From: Flavobacterium ginsengisoli
GTDB taxonomy: Bacteria > Bacteroidota > Bacteroidia > Flavobacteriales > Flavobacteriaceae
Direction: 5' to 3'
Length of the DNA: 64,000 nucleotides
Assembly (NCBI RefSeq): GCF_029625315.1
Contig: NZ_CP121110.1
Coordinates: forward strand, 3,295,001 to 3,359,000
Position numbers and translations under genes: made by a program. Shown here piece after piece: positions 28,801 to 36,980 of this stretch (positions are counted from its first letter, which is position 1; each line of letters starts with the position of its first letter). The notes below the pieces were generated by a model. It had not been told where the DNA came from. It saw only the letters and a list, made by a program, of their open reading frames with translations, and searched no databases.

Positions 28801-28867
28801 TTTTATTTTGCCACAGATTCTAAGGATTAAAAGGATTTATTTTAATTTCTAAATACAAAACATAATT

Positions 28868-28900
28868 AAACCCGACGAGTTTTTAAAACCTGTCGGGTTT
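28868..28900. terminator. Terminator between convergent MBL and 3-hydroxyanthranilate dioxygenase genes
   Basis: Nine-base GC-rich arms aaacccgac and gtcgggttt with a 15-base loop lie between two convergent genes and are flanked by A/T tracts. Confidence 0.8.
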
Positions 28901-28916
28901 TCTATTTCTATAAATA

Positions 28917-29456
28917 TTATTTCTTAGCCGTGAATCTCGGATCAGTTTCCATAACAGTTCCGCAATTATCGCAGGTTCTTAAATCTTCTGAATTGTAGAA
29001 GTGTTCAAAATGAGGAAGGAAATCTTTTTCGATATTATGAAGTTCAAAATACACTTCGTACAGTTTATGATTGCAGTTATCGCAATGCCAAAGCAAACCA
29101 TCTGTAAAACCTTGTCCAGCACGTTTTCTTTCGATCACAAGTCCGATAGAACCTTCTGAACGAACAGGAGAATGAGGCACTTTTGCAGGATGCAGATACA
29201 TATCGCCTGCATTTAATTCCATTTCTTTACGTTGACCATCTTCCTGAATGACAACCTTGATATTTCCTTCTAACTGATAAAAAAGTTCTTCTGTTTCGTT
29301 ATAATGGTAATCTTTTCGCGCATTGGGACCTGCAACAATCATTACAATATAATCTCCAGAATCAACATATAAGTTTTTATTTCCAACAGGCGGTTTAAGT
29401 AAATGACGGTTTTCGTCAATCCATTGCGTCAGGTTAAAAGGTTTTGCTATAGCCAT
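28917..29456 (-). CDS. 3-hydroxyanthranilate 3,4-dioxygenase
   Basis: A 179-residue cupin. The Fe(II) ligands of the family are visible as His and Glu in 'DYHYNETEELFYQLEG' and His in 'MYLHPAKVPHSPVR'. The C-terminal rubredoxin-like pair of Cys motifs, 'CDNCNHKLYE' and 'CDNCGTVMETDP', is typical of the bacterial enzyme. It opens the ring of 3-hydroxyanthranilate to give 2-amino-3-carboxymuconate semialdehyde, which leads to quinolinate for NAD synthesis or to degradation. No other kynurenine-pathway gene is adjacent. A long perfect inverted repeat lies directly upstream. Confidence 0.93.
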   Translation of the reverse strand: MAIAKPFNLTQWIDENRHLLKPPVGNKNLYVDSGDYIVMIVAGPNARKDYHYNETEELFYQLEGNIKVVIQEDGQRKEMELNAGDMYLHPAKVPHSPVRSEGSIGLVIERKRAGQGFTDGLLWHCDNCNHKLYEVYFELHNIEKDFLPHFEHFYNSEDLRTCDNCGTVMETDPRFTAKK

Positions 29457-29493
29457 TTTTATTCAAAATTTATGAAAAGCTAAGGTAGTGAAA

Positions 29494-29573
29494 AGTATTC
29501 AGTCTCAGTTGCAGTTTTCAGCCAGAGTAATCAGTCTCTGCAAAACTGAAAACTGCAACTGAGACTGAATACT
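29494..29573. repeat. 28-bp perfect inverted repeat (long intergenic hairpin)
   Basis: The arms at 29494-29521 and 29546-29573 are perfect reverse complements (beginning agtattcagtctcagttgca and ending in the mirror sequence), with a 24-base loop. The right arm touches the stop codon of the upstream endonuclease gene and the left arm ends 37 bases before the dioxygenase start, both on the minus strand. There is no T run, so it is not a simple terminator. Confidence 0.9.
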
Positions 29574-30670
29574 TATTTAAATTCTTTTATCAAATAAATA
29601 TAAACCGGAAGATGATCACTAAAACCAGCTTCCGCCAAAGTGTTCCGCAACGGATAACCTTTGTATTGCCCCGAATTTTGAATAAGATAAGGTCTGCTGA
29701 AAATACCCGATTTCCAAAAATTAAAAGTTGAAAAATCCGATTTAATTAAGGATTCTGTCATGATAATTTGATCAAAAATATTCCAAGAATCACGATAAGC
29801 AATAGTTCCTAAACCTTTATTGGCAAGCTCTTCAAACGGATTAAAAACTCCAAATTCCGAAACTTCAGCTTTTATTCCTTTTGCACCTAGTCCTGATTTT
29901 ATGCTTTTGTTTGATGGTGAATCATTAAAATCTCCCATTGTTAATACTTTTGCCTGAGGATTAATCCTTTGCAAAGAATCAATAATTTTCCTGTTCAATT
30001 TTCCCGCTGCTTCCCGAAATAAACTAGTTGCCTTTTCTCCGCCTGATCTCGATGGCCAGTGATTGACAATAATATGTATTTCTTCATCCTCTAAAAATCC
30101 CGAAACCAAAAGTTGATCTCTTGTAAAAACTCGATTTTTATTTTCTTTCTTAACCTCTATTTCGTCATCTAAAATTTCTGTTTCTTCTTCTTTTTTAGGA
30201 ATTTCTTTTCTATAAATAATTAAAGGAATATTCGAATAAGAAGTTGGTCTGAAATACTTTTTCTGATAAAGTAGCGCCACATCGATACCACGCTTATCTG
30301 GAGAATCAAAATGAATGATTCCTAAATCCAACGGCTGTAATTTTGGCTCTTTTATCAAATCTTCTAAAACTGCTCTATTTTCTATTTCTGCTCCCCCAAT
30401 TAAAGTTGGCGCATTTGAATTATCTGGTGTTCCAATTTCAGATAAAACCCTCGCCAAGTTCTTTAGTTTCTGCTGGTATTTCTCTGTTGTCCAATGCTGC
30501 GCTCCATTTGGTGTCCATTCATCATCATTTGTGAATGCATCATCTACAGTATCATAAAAGTTTTCAAAATTGTAAAAAGCAACTGTATGTATTTTGTACT
30601 TTTTGGATTGGCTAAAAAGGACTGACGTTCCAAAAAGAAAAAGCAGACAAAATCTAAATTTTAAAGGCAT
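29573..30670 (-). CDS. Secreted endonuclease/exonuclease/phosphatase family protein
   Basis: A 365-residue protein with an N-terminal signal peptide ('MPLKFRFCLLFLFGTSVLFS') and the EEP fold. Metal and catalytic residues are visible as Asn and Glu in 'FYNFENFYDT', Glu in 'IGGAEIENR', Asn and His in 'IIVNHWPSRSGGE', Asp and Asn in 'TMGDFNDSPSN', and 'FSDHLPVYIYL' at the end. The family hydrolyses phosphodiester or phosphomonoester bonds in nucleic acids or phospholipids. The substrate is unknown; export suggests a role in phosphate or nucleotide scavenging. Confidence 0.88.
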   Translation of the reverse strand: MPLKFRFCLLFLFGTSVLFSQSKKYKIHTVAFYNFENFYDTVDDAFTNDDEWTPNGAQHWTTEKYQQKLKNLARVLSEIGTPDNSNAPTLIGGAEIENRAVLEDLIKEPKLQPLDLGIIHFDSPDKRGIDVALLYQKKYFRPTSYSNIPLIIYRKEIPKKEEETEILDDEIEVKKENKNRVFTRDQLLVSGFLEDEEIHIIVNHWPSRSGGEKATSLFREAAGKLNRKIIDSLQRINPQAKVLTMGDFNDSPSNKSIKSGLGAKGIKAEVSEFGVFNPFEELANKGLGTIAYRDSWNIFDQIIMTESLIKSDFSTFNFWKSGIFSRPYLIQNSGQYKGYPLRNTLAEAGFSDHLPVYIYLIKEFK

Positions 30671-30741
30671 ATATAAGATTTTAAAAAGACAAATCTAACT
30701 AAAAAATGTAAGATTTTTACTTAAATAAAATTTCAAAATAT

Positions 30742-30749
30742 TACATTTG
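30742..30749 (+). promoter_or_regulatory. Candidate -7 element TACATTTG upstream of the serine hydrolase gene
   Basis: Matches TAnnTTTG 51 bases before the start codon, but there is no TTG at the right distance upstream. Confidence 0.35.
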
Positions 30750-30799
30750 TTTCTTGTAAAAGTCTTGTACCTTGCTCAAAAAATCTGATAATTTATAAC

Positions 30800-31876
30800 A
30801 TGAAAAAAATACTGTTTTTTACTTTCTTCTTAAGCTCTTTAAATACATTTTACGGACAGAAAAACAGTTCTCGAGCAGAGGAAATTAGAAAACAATACAA
30901 AATTCCAGAACTGGCTTATGCAGTTGTTTCTTCAGATTCTATACTTGAAATTGATGCTTTAGGATTTCAACGTTACAAGTCTTCTCATAAAGCAAAAATT
31001 AATGATATATTCCGTTTAGGATCCATCACAAAAACGATCACAAGTTATATCGCGACGACTTTAGTTAAAGAAGGGAAGATAAAATGGGATACCAAATTCT
31101 TTGATTTGTATCCTGAATTAAAAGCAGAAAGTAATCCAGAAATCTATAACATAACCTTGCAAGATTTCTTGACATTTAGAGCGCCAATTCCAACTTGGTC
31201 TTATGGAAATGAAACGCCAAATCAACAAGAAATTAAGGGCAACAATCAGGAACAACGTTATGAATTTATAAGTTGGTTTTTTAAGCAAAAACAAATTGTT
31301 ACTGAGAAACAAGATTGGTATGGTTCTAATCCAAGTTTTGTTGCGGCAGGTTTGATGCTCGAAAAAGCAACTGGAAAAAGTTATGAAACTTTAGTAAAAG
31401 AATTGGGCAAAAAGCTAAACATAAACTTTGGTTTTGGACAGCCAAACGTTACTGATGTAAACCAGCCATGGGGACATGATGAGAATTTGAAGCCTGAAAA
31501 ACCATTTGTAAATTATAAATTAAATTGGCTTTCATCAGCAGGAAATATTAATGTAAACCTCCCTGATTTTTGCAAATTTACACAGATGCGACTACAAGGT
31601 TTGTTAGGGAAATCAAAAGTATTGTCTGAAGAAGAATTTAATAAAATGCATTTCGGTTTTCCAGAATTTTCTTTTGGATGGTATTCTGAAATAAATGAAA
31701 ATTCAGGTTTAAAATATTCTTTTCATTATGGAAATCCAGGAACATTTTTAACCAAAGTGTATATTTGCAAAGACATCAATAAGGCTTTTATATTATTTGC
31801 TAATGTGCAATCTGAAGAAGCTGACAAAGGCTTAATGTTGCTTTTATCTGAGCTTCAAAAACAATATGGAGGTTAA
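30800..31876 (+). CDS. Serine hydrolase of the beta-lactamase/class C family (secreted)
   Basis: A 358-residue protein with a signal peptide ('MKKILFFTFFLSSLNTFYGQ'). The class C penicillin-binding-protein fold is shown by Ser-x-x-Lys in 'LGSITKTITSYIA' (about residues 73-85) and a Tyr-x-Asn-like motif in 'WYGSNPSFVAAGLMLEKATG' (about 173). The third motif, usually His/Lys-x-Gly, is best matched by 'FHYGNPG' near 313. Such proteins act as D-Ala-D-Ala peptidases, esterases or peptidoglycan-linked enzymes in the periplasm. No antibiotic-resistance role can be claimed. It is followed closely by an LD-carboxypeptidase gene. Confidence 0.85.
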   Translation: MKKILFFTFFLSSLNTFYGQKNSSRAEEIRKQYKIPELAYAVVSSDSILEIDALGFQRYKSSHKAKINDIFRLGSITKTITSYIATTLVKEGKIKWDTKFFDLYPELKAESNPEIYNITLQDFLTFRAPIPTWSYGNETPNQQEIKGNNQEQRYEFISWFFKQKQIVTEKQDWYGSNPSFVAAGLMLEKATGKSYETLVKELGKKLNINFGFGQPNVTDVNQPWGHDENLKPEKPFVNYKLNWLSSAGNINVNLPDFCKFTQMRLQGLLGKSKVLSEEEFNKMHFGFPEFSFGWYSEINENSGLKYSFHYGNPGTFLTKVYICKDINKAFILFANVQSEEADKGLMLLLSELQKQYGG

Positions 31877-31925
31877 ATTGATAAACCTTAAAAATTAATT
31901 TTATAATTTTAAGCAAAAGAAAAAA

Positions 31926-32930
31926 ATGAATAAAAACTGCTTTCACTATATAAAGAGACACTTTGTCTTTTGTAAACTCGCATTTCTTATTTTTGCTTTA
32001 CAATCATTCAACTGTCAATCTCAACAAAACATGATAACACCGCCTTATTTACAAAAAGGAGATACTGTCGCACTTTTGGCAACAGCAAGAAAAAACATCG
32101 ACGATAACTTAAAACCAACAATAGATTTATTGCACAGCTGGGGTTTAGAAGCCGTTATCGGGTCAACAATTGGTTTAGATTATCATCAATTGGCTGGAAC
32201 AGATGAACAGAGAGTCGCCGATTTTCAGAAACAAATGGACAATCCAAATATTAAAGCCATTTGGTGCGTTCGTGGCGGATATGGCACTGTTAGAATGTTA
32301 GATTTACTAGATTTTACGAAATTTAAACAGCATCCAAAATGGGTTATTGGTTTTAGTGATGTAACGGTTCTTCATAATCATTTGAATACAATGGGTTACA
32401 AATCTATTCATGGTATTATGCCAGTAACAGTCCCTAGAGCAACTCCAGATGCTGTGAGCTCGTTAAAAGCCGCTTTATTTAACGAACCTATTTCCTACTC
32501 TATTAGTCCAAATTCGATGAATCGTTTAGGAAGTGCTACTGGAGAATTAGTTGGAGGGAATTTATCTATTTTATACAGTTTATTAGGATCTCCTTCTGCA
32601 ATTGACTGCAAGGATAAAATTTTATTTATCGAAGATTTGGATGAATATCTGTATCACATCGACCGTATGATGATGAATCTAAGACGTAACGGATGTATCG
32701 AAAATCTAAAAGGAATTATCATTGGCGGAATGACAAGCATGAAAGACAATGAAGTGCCTTGGGGTAAAAATGCTTTAGAAATTATTGATGATGTAACCAA
32801 AAAATACAATATTCCAGTAATTTTTAATTTCCCAGCTGGCCATATTAGAGACAACAGAGCTTTAATTATGGGAAATACTGTTTCTATAGAAGTTACTGCT
32901 TCTGGAAGTACGGTTACTTTTAAAAAATAA
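31926..32930 (+). CDS. LD-carboxypeptidase (peptidase S66 family)
   Basis: A 334-residue protein of the LdcA type, which removes the terminal D-Ala from tetrapeptides during murein recycling. The Ser of the Ser-Glu-His triad is in 'VIGFSDVTVLHNHL', the Glu in 'LFIEDLDEYLYHIDRM', and the His in 'NFPAGHIRDNRAL'. The N-terminus ('FCKLAFLIFALQSFNCQSQQ') is hydrophobic and ends in a Cys, so it may be a lipoprotein. A start at the later ATG (32031) would give a cytosolic enzyme. It follows a serine hydrolase gene by 49 bases, hinting at a shared cell-wall role. Confidence 0.88.
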   Translation: MNKNCFHYIKRHFVFCKLAFLIFALQSFNCQSQQNMITPPYLQKGDTVALLATARKNIDDNLKPTIDLLHSWGLEAVIGSTIGLDYHQLAGTDEQRVADFQKQMDNPNIKAIWCVRGGYGTVRMLDLLDFTKFKQHPKWVIGFSDVTVLHNHLNTMGYKSIHGIMPVTVPRATPDAVSSLKAALFNEPISYSISPNSMNRLGSATGELVGGNLSILYSLLGSPSAIDCKDKILFIEDLDEYLYHIDRMMMNLRRNGCIENLKGIIIGGMTSMKDNEVPWGKNALEIIDDVTKKYNIPVIFNFPAGHIRDNRALIMGNTVSIEVTASGSTVTFKK

Positions 32931-32985
32931 TACCGTCAAGCTCCTTATTTAAGGAAATCTAACAATACCACATAAAATCTCGCAG

Positions 32986-33031
32986 AGACGCGAAGTCGCA
33001 AAGTTTTAATATTCTTTGTGGCTTCGCGTCT
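32986..33031. repeat. Imperfect inverted repeat with 'gacgcgaag' arms
   Basis: Two 18-base arms (32986-33003 and 33014-33031) pair with a few mismatches (agacgcgaagtcgcaaag against the mirror of ctttgtggcttcgcgtct), with a ten-base AT loop. It lies between the LD-carboxypeptidase and yraN-type genes and resembles dispersed Flavobacterium intergenic elements. Confidence 0.65.
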
Positions 33032-33103
33032 TTACTTGCAAAAAACATGAAACTATTATCCACTTTTCAACAACCTGAAACTTGAAACAAAAAAACAAAT
33101 CAT

Positions 33104-33475
33104 ATGGCAGAACATAACGATTTAGGAAAATTAGGTGAAGATCTCGCAACGGATTATTTGGAAGAAAATGGATATTCAATTCTAGAACGAAACTTTGTTA
33201 TCCAAAAGGCAGAAATAGATATAATTGCACAAAAAGATAATGTTTTGGCGATTGTTGAAGTTAAAACTCGTTCGAGTTTAGATTTTGGTTCTCCGCAAGA
33301 TTTTGTGAAGCAAAAAAAGATTCAATTACTCATAAAAGCAGTAAATGCCTACATAAACGATAGGGAAAAGGATTTTCAGGAAGATTTAGAAATCCGTTTT
33401 GACATCGTTGCCATCCATAAAAATGGGGAATCATTTGCAATTGAACATCTTACTGACGCTTTTTATCACTTTTAA
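33104..33475 (+). CDS. YraN family protein (UPF0102)
   Basis: A 123-residue protein with the endonuclease-like fold signature of UPF0102: 'GEDLATDYLEENGYSILERN' at about residues 9-28, then 'AEIDIIAQKDNVLAIVEVKT' (Glu, Asp and Glu-x-Lys, residues of a PD-(D/E)XK-type site) and 'RFDIVAI'. The family is widely conserved in bacteria but its function is not established. Length is typical. Confidence 0.92.
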   Translation: MAEHNDLGKLGEDLATDYLEENGYSILERNFVIQKAEIDIIAQKDNVLAIVEVKTRSSLDFGSPQDFVKQKKIQLLIKAVNAYINDREKDFQEDLEIRFDIVAIHKNGESFAIEHLTDAFYHF

Positions 33476-33496
33476 CATAATTTTTTATTGTTATAA

Positions 33497-33527
33497 TTGT
33501 AACAATTTGTTTTTTTATTTATATTTG
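33497..33527 (+). promoter_or_regulatory. Promoter of the gene at 33595
   Basis: TTG at 33497-33499 and TATATTTG at 33520-33527, spacing 20 bases, matching the Bacteroidota consensus. The start codon is 67 bases downstream. Confidence 0.7.
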
Positions 33528-33594
33528 CAAAGAATTATAACATCGCAATGTTAAATTAACTACCAACTCAACTGTTACCAAAAAAAAAAGAATT

Positions 33595-34252
33595 ATGAAA
33601 ACTGTTTCTTCTATTGTAGAAAACTACATTAAAACAAAACCATTTTTATTAAATGCCCTGTCACTTGGAATTATCAACCTAACATCACTTTCGCGAAATA
33701 TTATGACCGAATTAGAAAGTGAGTTTGGCAAAGAAGTAAAACAAGGCGCTGTTGTAATGTCTTTAAAACGACTGACGGAAGAACTAGATTTTAAACTAAA
33801 TCACAAAATCAATAAAGTAATTAAAAACATTGGTGAAATCACGGTTCGCTCTGAACTTACAGATTACACTTTTGCAAGCATCTGAAACTGTTTTAAACAA
33901 ACAAGCAGATTTGATCTCTGATATTAATGCTTTGTCTGATATTTTTTATACCTCATCTCGTGGAGTAAACGAAACTAATATCGTTGTCAGCAGTAGTGTA
34001 AATCACTTAGTTGAGAAACATTTTATGAGAGAAAAATTAATCCAAAAATTAGATAATTTAGCTTCTATCACAGTAAAATTACCAAAAGAAAACATTGTTG
34101 TTCCTGGTATTTACTACTTCATTTTCCAACGTTTGGCTTGGGAAGGAATCATCATCAACGAGGTAATTTCAACTTCAAATGAGTTTACCATTTTAGTTGG
34201 AGAAGATCAAGTTGATGTTGCTTTTAAAGTAATTAAAGACTTAAAAAACTAA
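33595..34252 (+). CDS. Uncharacterised protein, possible HTH plus ACT-like domain (frame broken by +1 insertion)
   Basis: It reads as 218 residues after removing one base at 33874-33879 (GCAAGC, expected GCAGC). The N-terminal part ('NLTSLSRNIMTELESEF', then 'VVMSLKRL') is helical and suggests a winged-helix or DNA-binding domain. The C-terminal 70 residues ('ASITVKLPKENIVVPGIYYF', 'IINEVISTSNEFTILVGEDQ') have the beta-alpha-beta-beta pattern of an ACT-like ligand-binding domain, similar to the regulatory end of aspartate kinases. No catalytic domain is present. Similar proteins occur widely in Flavobacteriia to my knowledge, but I do not know a function. It has its own promoter and terminator. 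Confidence 0.7.
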
Positions 34253-34298
34253 TTTAGAAAATATCTAATTTAAAAATCAAATTAGAGTTTATAACACT

Positions 34299-34337
34299 AA
34301 AATCCTTTTGTCTTCTATAGATAAAAGGATTTTTCTT
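34299..34337 (+). terminator. Rho-independent terminator after the ACT-like gene
   Basis: Eleven-base arms aaaatcctttt and aaaaggatttt (34299-34309, 34323-34333) followed by T-rich sequence, 47 bases after the stop. Confidence 0.75.
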
Positions 34338-34637
34338 TTGAAATAAAATGAGATAAAAGACCAAATTTCATATTTCGTAGATAAGAATATTCTCAAAAGT
34401 CAAATTCATAATTAAAATTTATTTTGCAATAGCGTCAAAATAACACTTACTAGTGCGACTGCGACTTAACAAGAGTTTTTGTTTCTTTCTTTAAAAAACT
34501 AACAAAAAATCCGAATTAAGTTTTTTTATATATAATTTGTTGCGAATATTATTTTTATATATTTGCGATGAAGTCAGACATCAGACCTCGCATTTTGATA
34601 GTTTAATACCATTGGAATTAAATAAACGCAAATTAAA
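34338..34637. other. AT-rich region upstream of the ECF sigma gene
   Basis: About 300 bases with no credible gene. The second half holds the promoter at 34536-34565. The sequence 'aacacttactagtgcgactgcgacttaacaag' near 34445 is more GC-rich than its surroundings and has no recognised role. Confidence 0.4.
34536..34565 (+). promoter_or_regulatory. Promoter of the ECF sigma factor gene
   Basis: TTTG at 34536-34539 and TATATTTG at 34558-34565, spacing 18 bases, matching the housekeeping Bacteroidota promoter. The start codon is 72 bases downstream, so the sigma gene seems to be under housekeeping control. Confidence 0.65.
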
Positions 34638-35202
34638 TTGTTAGAAGCGGCCAACCATAGTGAAAAATTATTGGTAAGTGAACTCAAAAAAGGAAACGAA
34701 AAAGCCTTTCGCCAACTTTTTGATTTATTCCACCAAGATATTTATGGATATAGCATCAGTCTTCTAAAATCAAAAGAAGGCTGCAGAGGAAAATGTACAG
34801 GATGTTTTTTTGAAAGTCTGGCTCAATCGCGAAAGTTTGAATGTAGAACAATCTTTTAAATCCTACATTTTTACAATTGCCAGAAATCAGGCTTTTAATG
34901 TTTTGAATAAGGCTGCGAATGAAATTTTATTGAAAGAAGCCGTTTTCTACGAAAGTCAGAAATCACATGAATACGGAGATTATGCTATCCGGGAAGCCGA
35001 TTGCAAAAAACTTCGAAAACAAGCTATGAAACAGCTCCCGCCCAAACGACGGCAGATTTTTAAAATGTCGCGGAAGAAAGGAATGAGCTACGAAGAAATA
35101 AGCGAGGAACTCGGAATCTCGATAAATACAGTCCGGAACCAAATGAGTAAAGCGCTCGAATCGATGCGCGGTTTTTTTCAACTTCACGATGAAATTATCT
35201 AA
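34638..35202 (+). CDS. ECF RNA polymerase sigma factor of the starch locus (TTG start; +1 insertion)
   Basis: It reads as 187 residues after removing one base at 34779-34784 (GGCTGC, expected GCTGC). Region 2 is 'KAFRQLFDLFHQDIYGYSIS' followed by the repaired 'ENVQDVFLKVWLNRE' (core binding and -10 recognition). Region 4 is 'QLPPKRRQIFKMSRKKGMSY' and 'ISEELGISINTVRNQMSKAL', a helix-turn-helix. No ATG is available: a stop lies 13 bases upstream, so TTG at 34638 is the likely start. It belongs to the Bacteroidota ECF group controlled by FecR-like anti-sigma factors; the FecR and SusCD genes follow directly. Confidence 0.88.
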
Positions 35203-35225
35203 CCAAAACCACAAATATTGCCCTT

Positions 35226-35254
35226 AAAATCACTCTTCGGAGTGATTTTTTTTT
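35226..35254 (+). terminator. Rho-independent terminator with UUCG loop after the ECF sigma gene
   Basis: Ten-base arms aaaatcactc and gagtgatttt close a stable ttcg tetraloop, followed by a T run. It lies 24 bases after the sigma stop and implies that the downstream FecR-Sus genes have a separate promoter. Confidence 0.9.
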
Positions 35255-35260
35255 GATTAT

Positions 35261-35370
35261 TTTTTTGCCACAGATTTAAAGGATTTTCACAGATTTTTTT
35301 TTTAATCTGAAATGAGAAGAATTTCAACGTATTAAAATCCTTTTAATCTTTTTAATCTGTGGCAAAAAAA
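35261..35370. repeat. Intergenic inverted repeat of the 'gccacagatt' type
   Basis: The left arm ttttttgccacagatt (35261-35276) pairs with the right arm aatctgtggcaaaaaa (ending about 35369). Inner parts (aaaggatttt and aaaatcctttt) also pair. The same core (ttgccacagatt...aaaaggatt) appears near 28807 and again in a second element at 52313-52460, so this is a dispersed family. Confidence 0.8.
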
Positions 35371-35375
35371 AATCT

Positions 35376-35504
35376 ATTGCCTCCAGCTTTAGCTGGAGGT
35401 TTATGAGAAATTAAGATTTAGGCTTTAGCCAAAATTATCTCATTTGGCTAAAGCCATAATTTGACACTAATTTTTTTAAACCTCCAGCTAAAGCTAGAGG
35501 CAAT
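35376..35504. repeat. Nested palindromic element 'cctccagctttagctggagg'
   Basis: The outer arms 35376-35402 and 35478-35504 are 27 bases with one mismatch. Each arm contains a palindrome of its own (cctccagct-tt-agctggagg on the left). Inside is another perfect hairpin, ggctttagccaaa (35421-35433) with tttggctaaagcc (35443-35455). No open reading frame is present. The architecture resembles REP/BIME-like or MITE-like elements, sitting between the sigma and FecR genes. Confidence 0.85.
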
Positions 35505-35671
35505 TGAAATTATTTTCGAAAATTATTTCACTCTTTTCTTATTCACAAAACACTAACAATCAAACACATAAAAAACACAAAATGTTAAAATTTAAAAATT
35601 TATAACGTTTGAGTAGTACTCAATTGCATCTCAGCTGTATTATAGAAACACAGAACCTAAAAACATTCTTA
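35505..35671 (+). other. Leader region upstream of the FecR gene
   Basis: AT-rich sequence without a TAnnTTTG box. If the operon from FecR onward is transcribed by the adjacent ECF sigma factor, its unknown promoter should lie here or in the repeats before it. Confidence 0.35.
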
Positions 35672-36850
35672 ATGAATTCAAATTCTGAAATAAAAACGCT
35701 TTTAGAGAAGTTTATTTTAAATCAATGTACTGCCGAAGAAACAGAGCAAGTTGTTGCCTATTACCGCAATAACAACCTTACCGATGAATTTCCGACAGTA
35801 GAGGAAGTAAAAAATCTCTTAGGCGAAATGCCAAAAATGGATGAGCAGAAAGCCAATTTAATTTTTGACAGCATTTTATCTACAGCAAAAGACCAAGAAA
35901 CAATTATCAAATTAGAACCTCAAAAATCAAATTACAGAAAGTACATTTCTATTGTCGCTTCTGTTTTGGTTCTTCTTGGAGTTGGATTTGCTTACAAACA
36001 AGGTTTTTTTAGTAAAACTGCAGATGTCCCGTTCGATTTTAAAAGTTCTGACATTGTTCTTCAAATGGAAGATGGTAGCGTTCAGATTATTTCTGAAAAT
36101 GGAAAAGTTCAAGTTCATGACAAAAACGGAAATATTGTCGGGAATCAAAGTGGTGATAAATTGGTTTACCAAAATCAAACTAATTCTGATAAATTGGCTT
36201 ACAACACTCTTAAAATTCCGTTTGGCAAAAAATTTCGCCTACAATTATCTGACGGAACTATGGTTCATATAAACTCTGGCTCTACTTTAAAATATCCGAT
36301 AAAATTTATTGCTGGAGAAAATCGTCAAGTATATCTTGATGGAGAAGCTTTTTTTGATGTGGCAAAAGATAAAAAACACCCTTTTATTGTAAATGCTGAC
36401 AACTTAAATGTACGCGTTTTAGGAACACATTTTAATGTTTCTAATTATCCTGAAGATGCCGTTACCGATGTAGTTTTAGTTGAAGGCTCTGTTGGAATGT
36501 ATCGCTCAAACGAAGAATTTGACGCTTCTAAAAATACCATTTTAAAACCGGGTTATAAAGGAAGCTTCAACAAAGAAAATGCTTCAATCTTTACCAGACA
36601 GGTTATTACAGAAATTTATACTTCTTGGATAGATGGCGGACTTACTTTTAGAAATATGACTTTCAAAAACATTATTACTAAACTAGAAAGACGCTACAAC
36701 GTAACGATCATTAATAAAAATGAAAAACTGGCTAATGAGAAATTTAATGCCAGCTTTAAAGAAGAATCAATTGAAAATGTTATGAGTTATTTTAATGACG
36801 TTCATGGCATTAATTACACCATAAAAAACGATCAAATACTAATTAAATAA
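35672..36850 (+). CDS. FecR-family anti-sigma factor
   Basis: A 392-residue inner-membrane protein from ATG 35672; a TTG-initiated extension from 35609 is less likely. The N-terminal cytoplasmic part (about 1-85) binds the sigma factor, a single transmembrane helix ('YISIVASVLVLLGVGFAYKQ') is at about 90-110, and the periplasmic FecR domain (about 170-280) contains 'IPFGKKFRLQLSDGTMVHIN', 'YPIKFIAGENRQVYLDGEAF' and 'VLGTHFNVSNYPED'. A C-terminal DUF4974-like domain ('GGLTFRNMTFKNIITKLERR') follows. It holds the ECF sigma inactive until SusC, bound to its sugar, signals through the STN domain. Confidence 0.93.
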   Translation: MNSNSEIKTLLEKFILNQCTAEETEQVVAYYRNNNLTDEFPTVEEVKNLLGEMPKMDEQKANLIFDSILSTAKDQETIIKLEPQKSNYRKYISIVASVLVLLGVGFAYKQGFFSKTADVPFDFKSSDIVLQMEDGSVQIISENGKVQVHDKNGNIVGNQSGDKLVYQNQTNSDKLAYNTLKIPFGKKFRLQLSDGTMVHINSGSTLKYPIKFIAGENRQVYLDGEAFFDVAKDKKHPFIVNADNLNVRVLGTHFNVSNYPEDAVTDVVLVEGSVGMYRSNEEFDASKNTILKPGYKGSFNKENASIFTRQVITEIYTSWIDGGLTFRNMTFKNIITKLERRYNVTIINKNEKLANEKFNASFKEESIENVMSYFNDVHGINYTIKNDQILIK

Positions 36851-36900
36851 CCACTAAAACCAATACTATATATGATGAGATAACATTACGGGAATAAAAA

Positions 36901-36931
36901 AATCGGAAAGAGTCGCGAACAATTTCCGATT
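36901..36931 (+). promoter_or_regulatory. Hairpin between FecR and susC
   Basis: Perfect nine-base arms aatcggaaa and tttccgatt with a 13-base loop in the 130-base FecR-susC gap. There is no T run, so it may be an mRNA processing or stability structure that allows different levels of regulator and transporter. Confidence 0.55.
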
Positions 36932-36980
36932 AACTAAGTGATTGAATATAACGAATTAACTACAATCAATTAACAAAATT

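Noticed and set aside
26110..29456. The ALDH and 3-hydroxyanthranilate dioxygenase as one tryptophan-degradation operon
   Set aside because: They are separated by an oppositely oriented phosphodiesterase-like gene and terminators, and the ALDH motifs fit ALDH7 better than 2-aminomuconate semialdehyde dehydrogenase.
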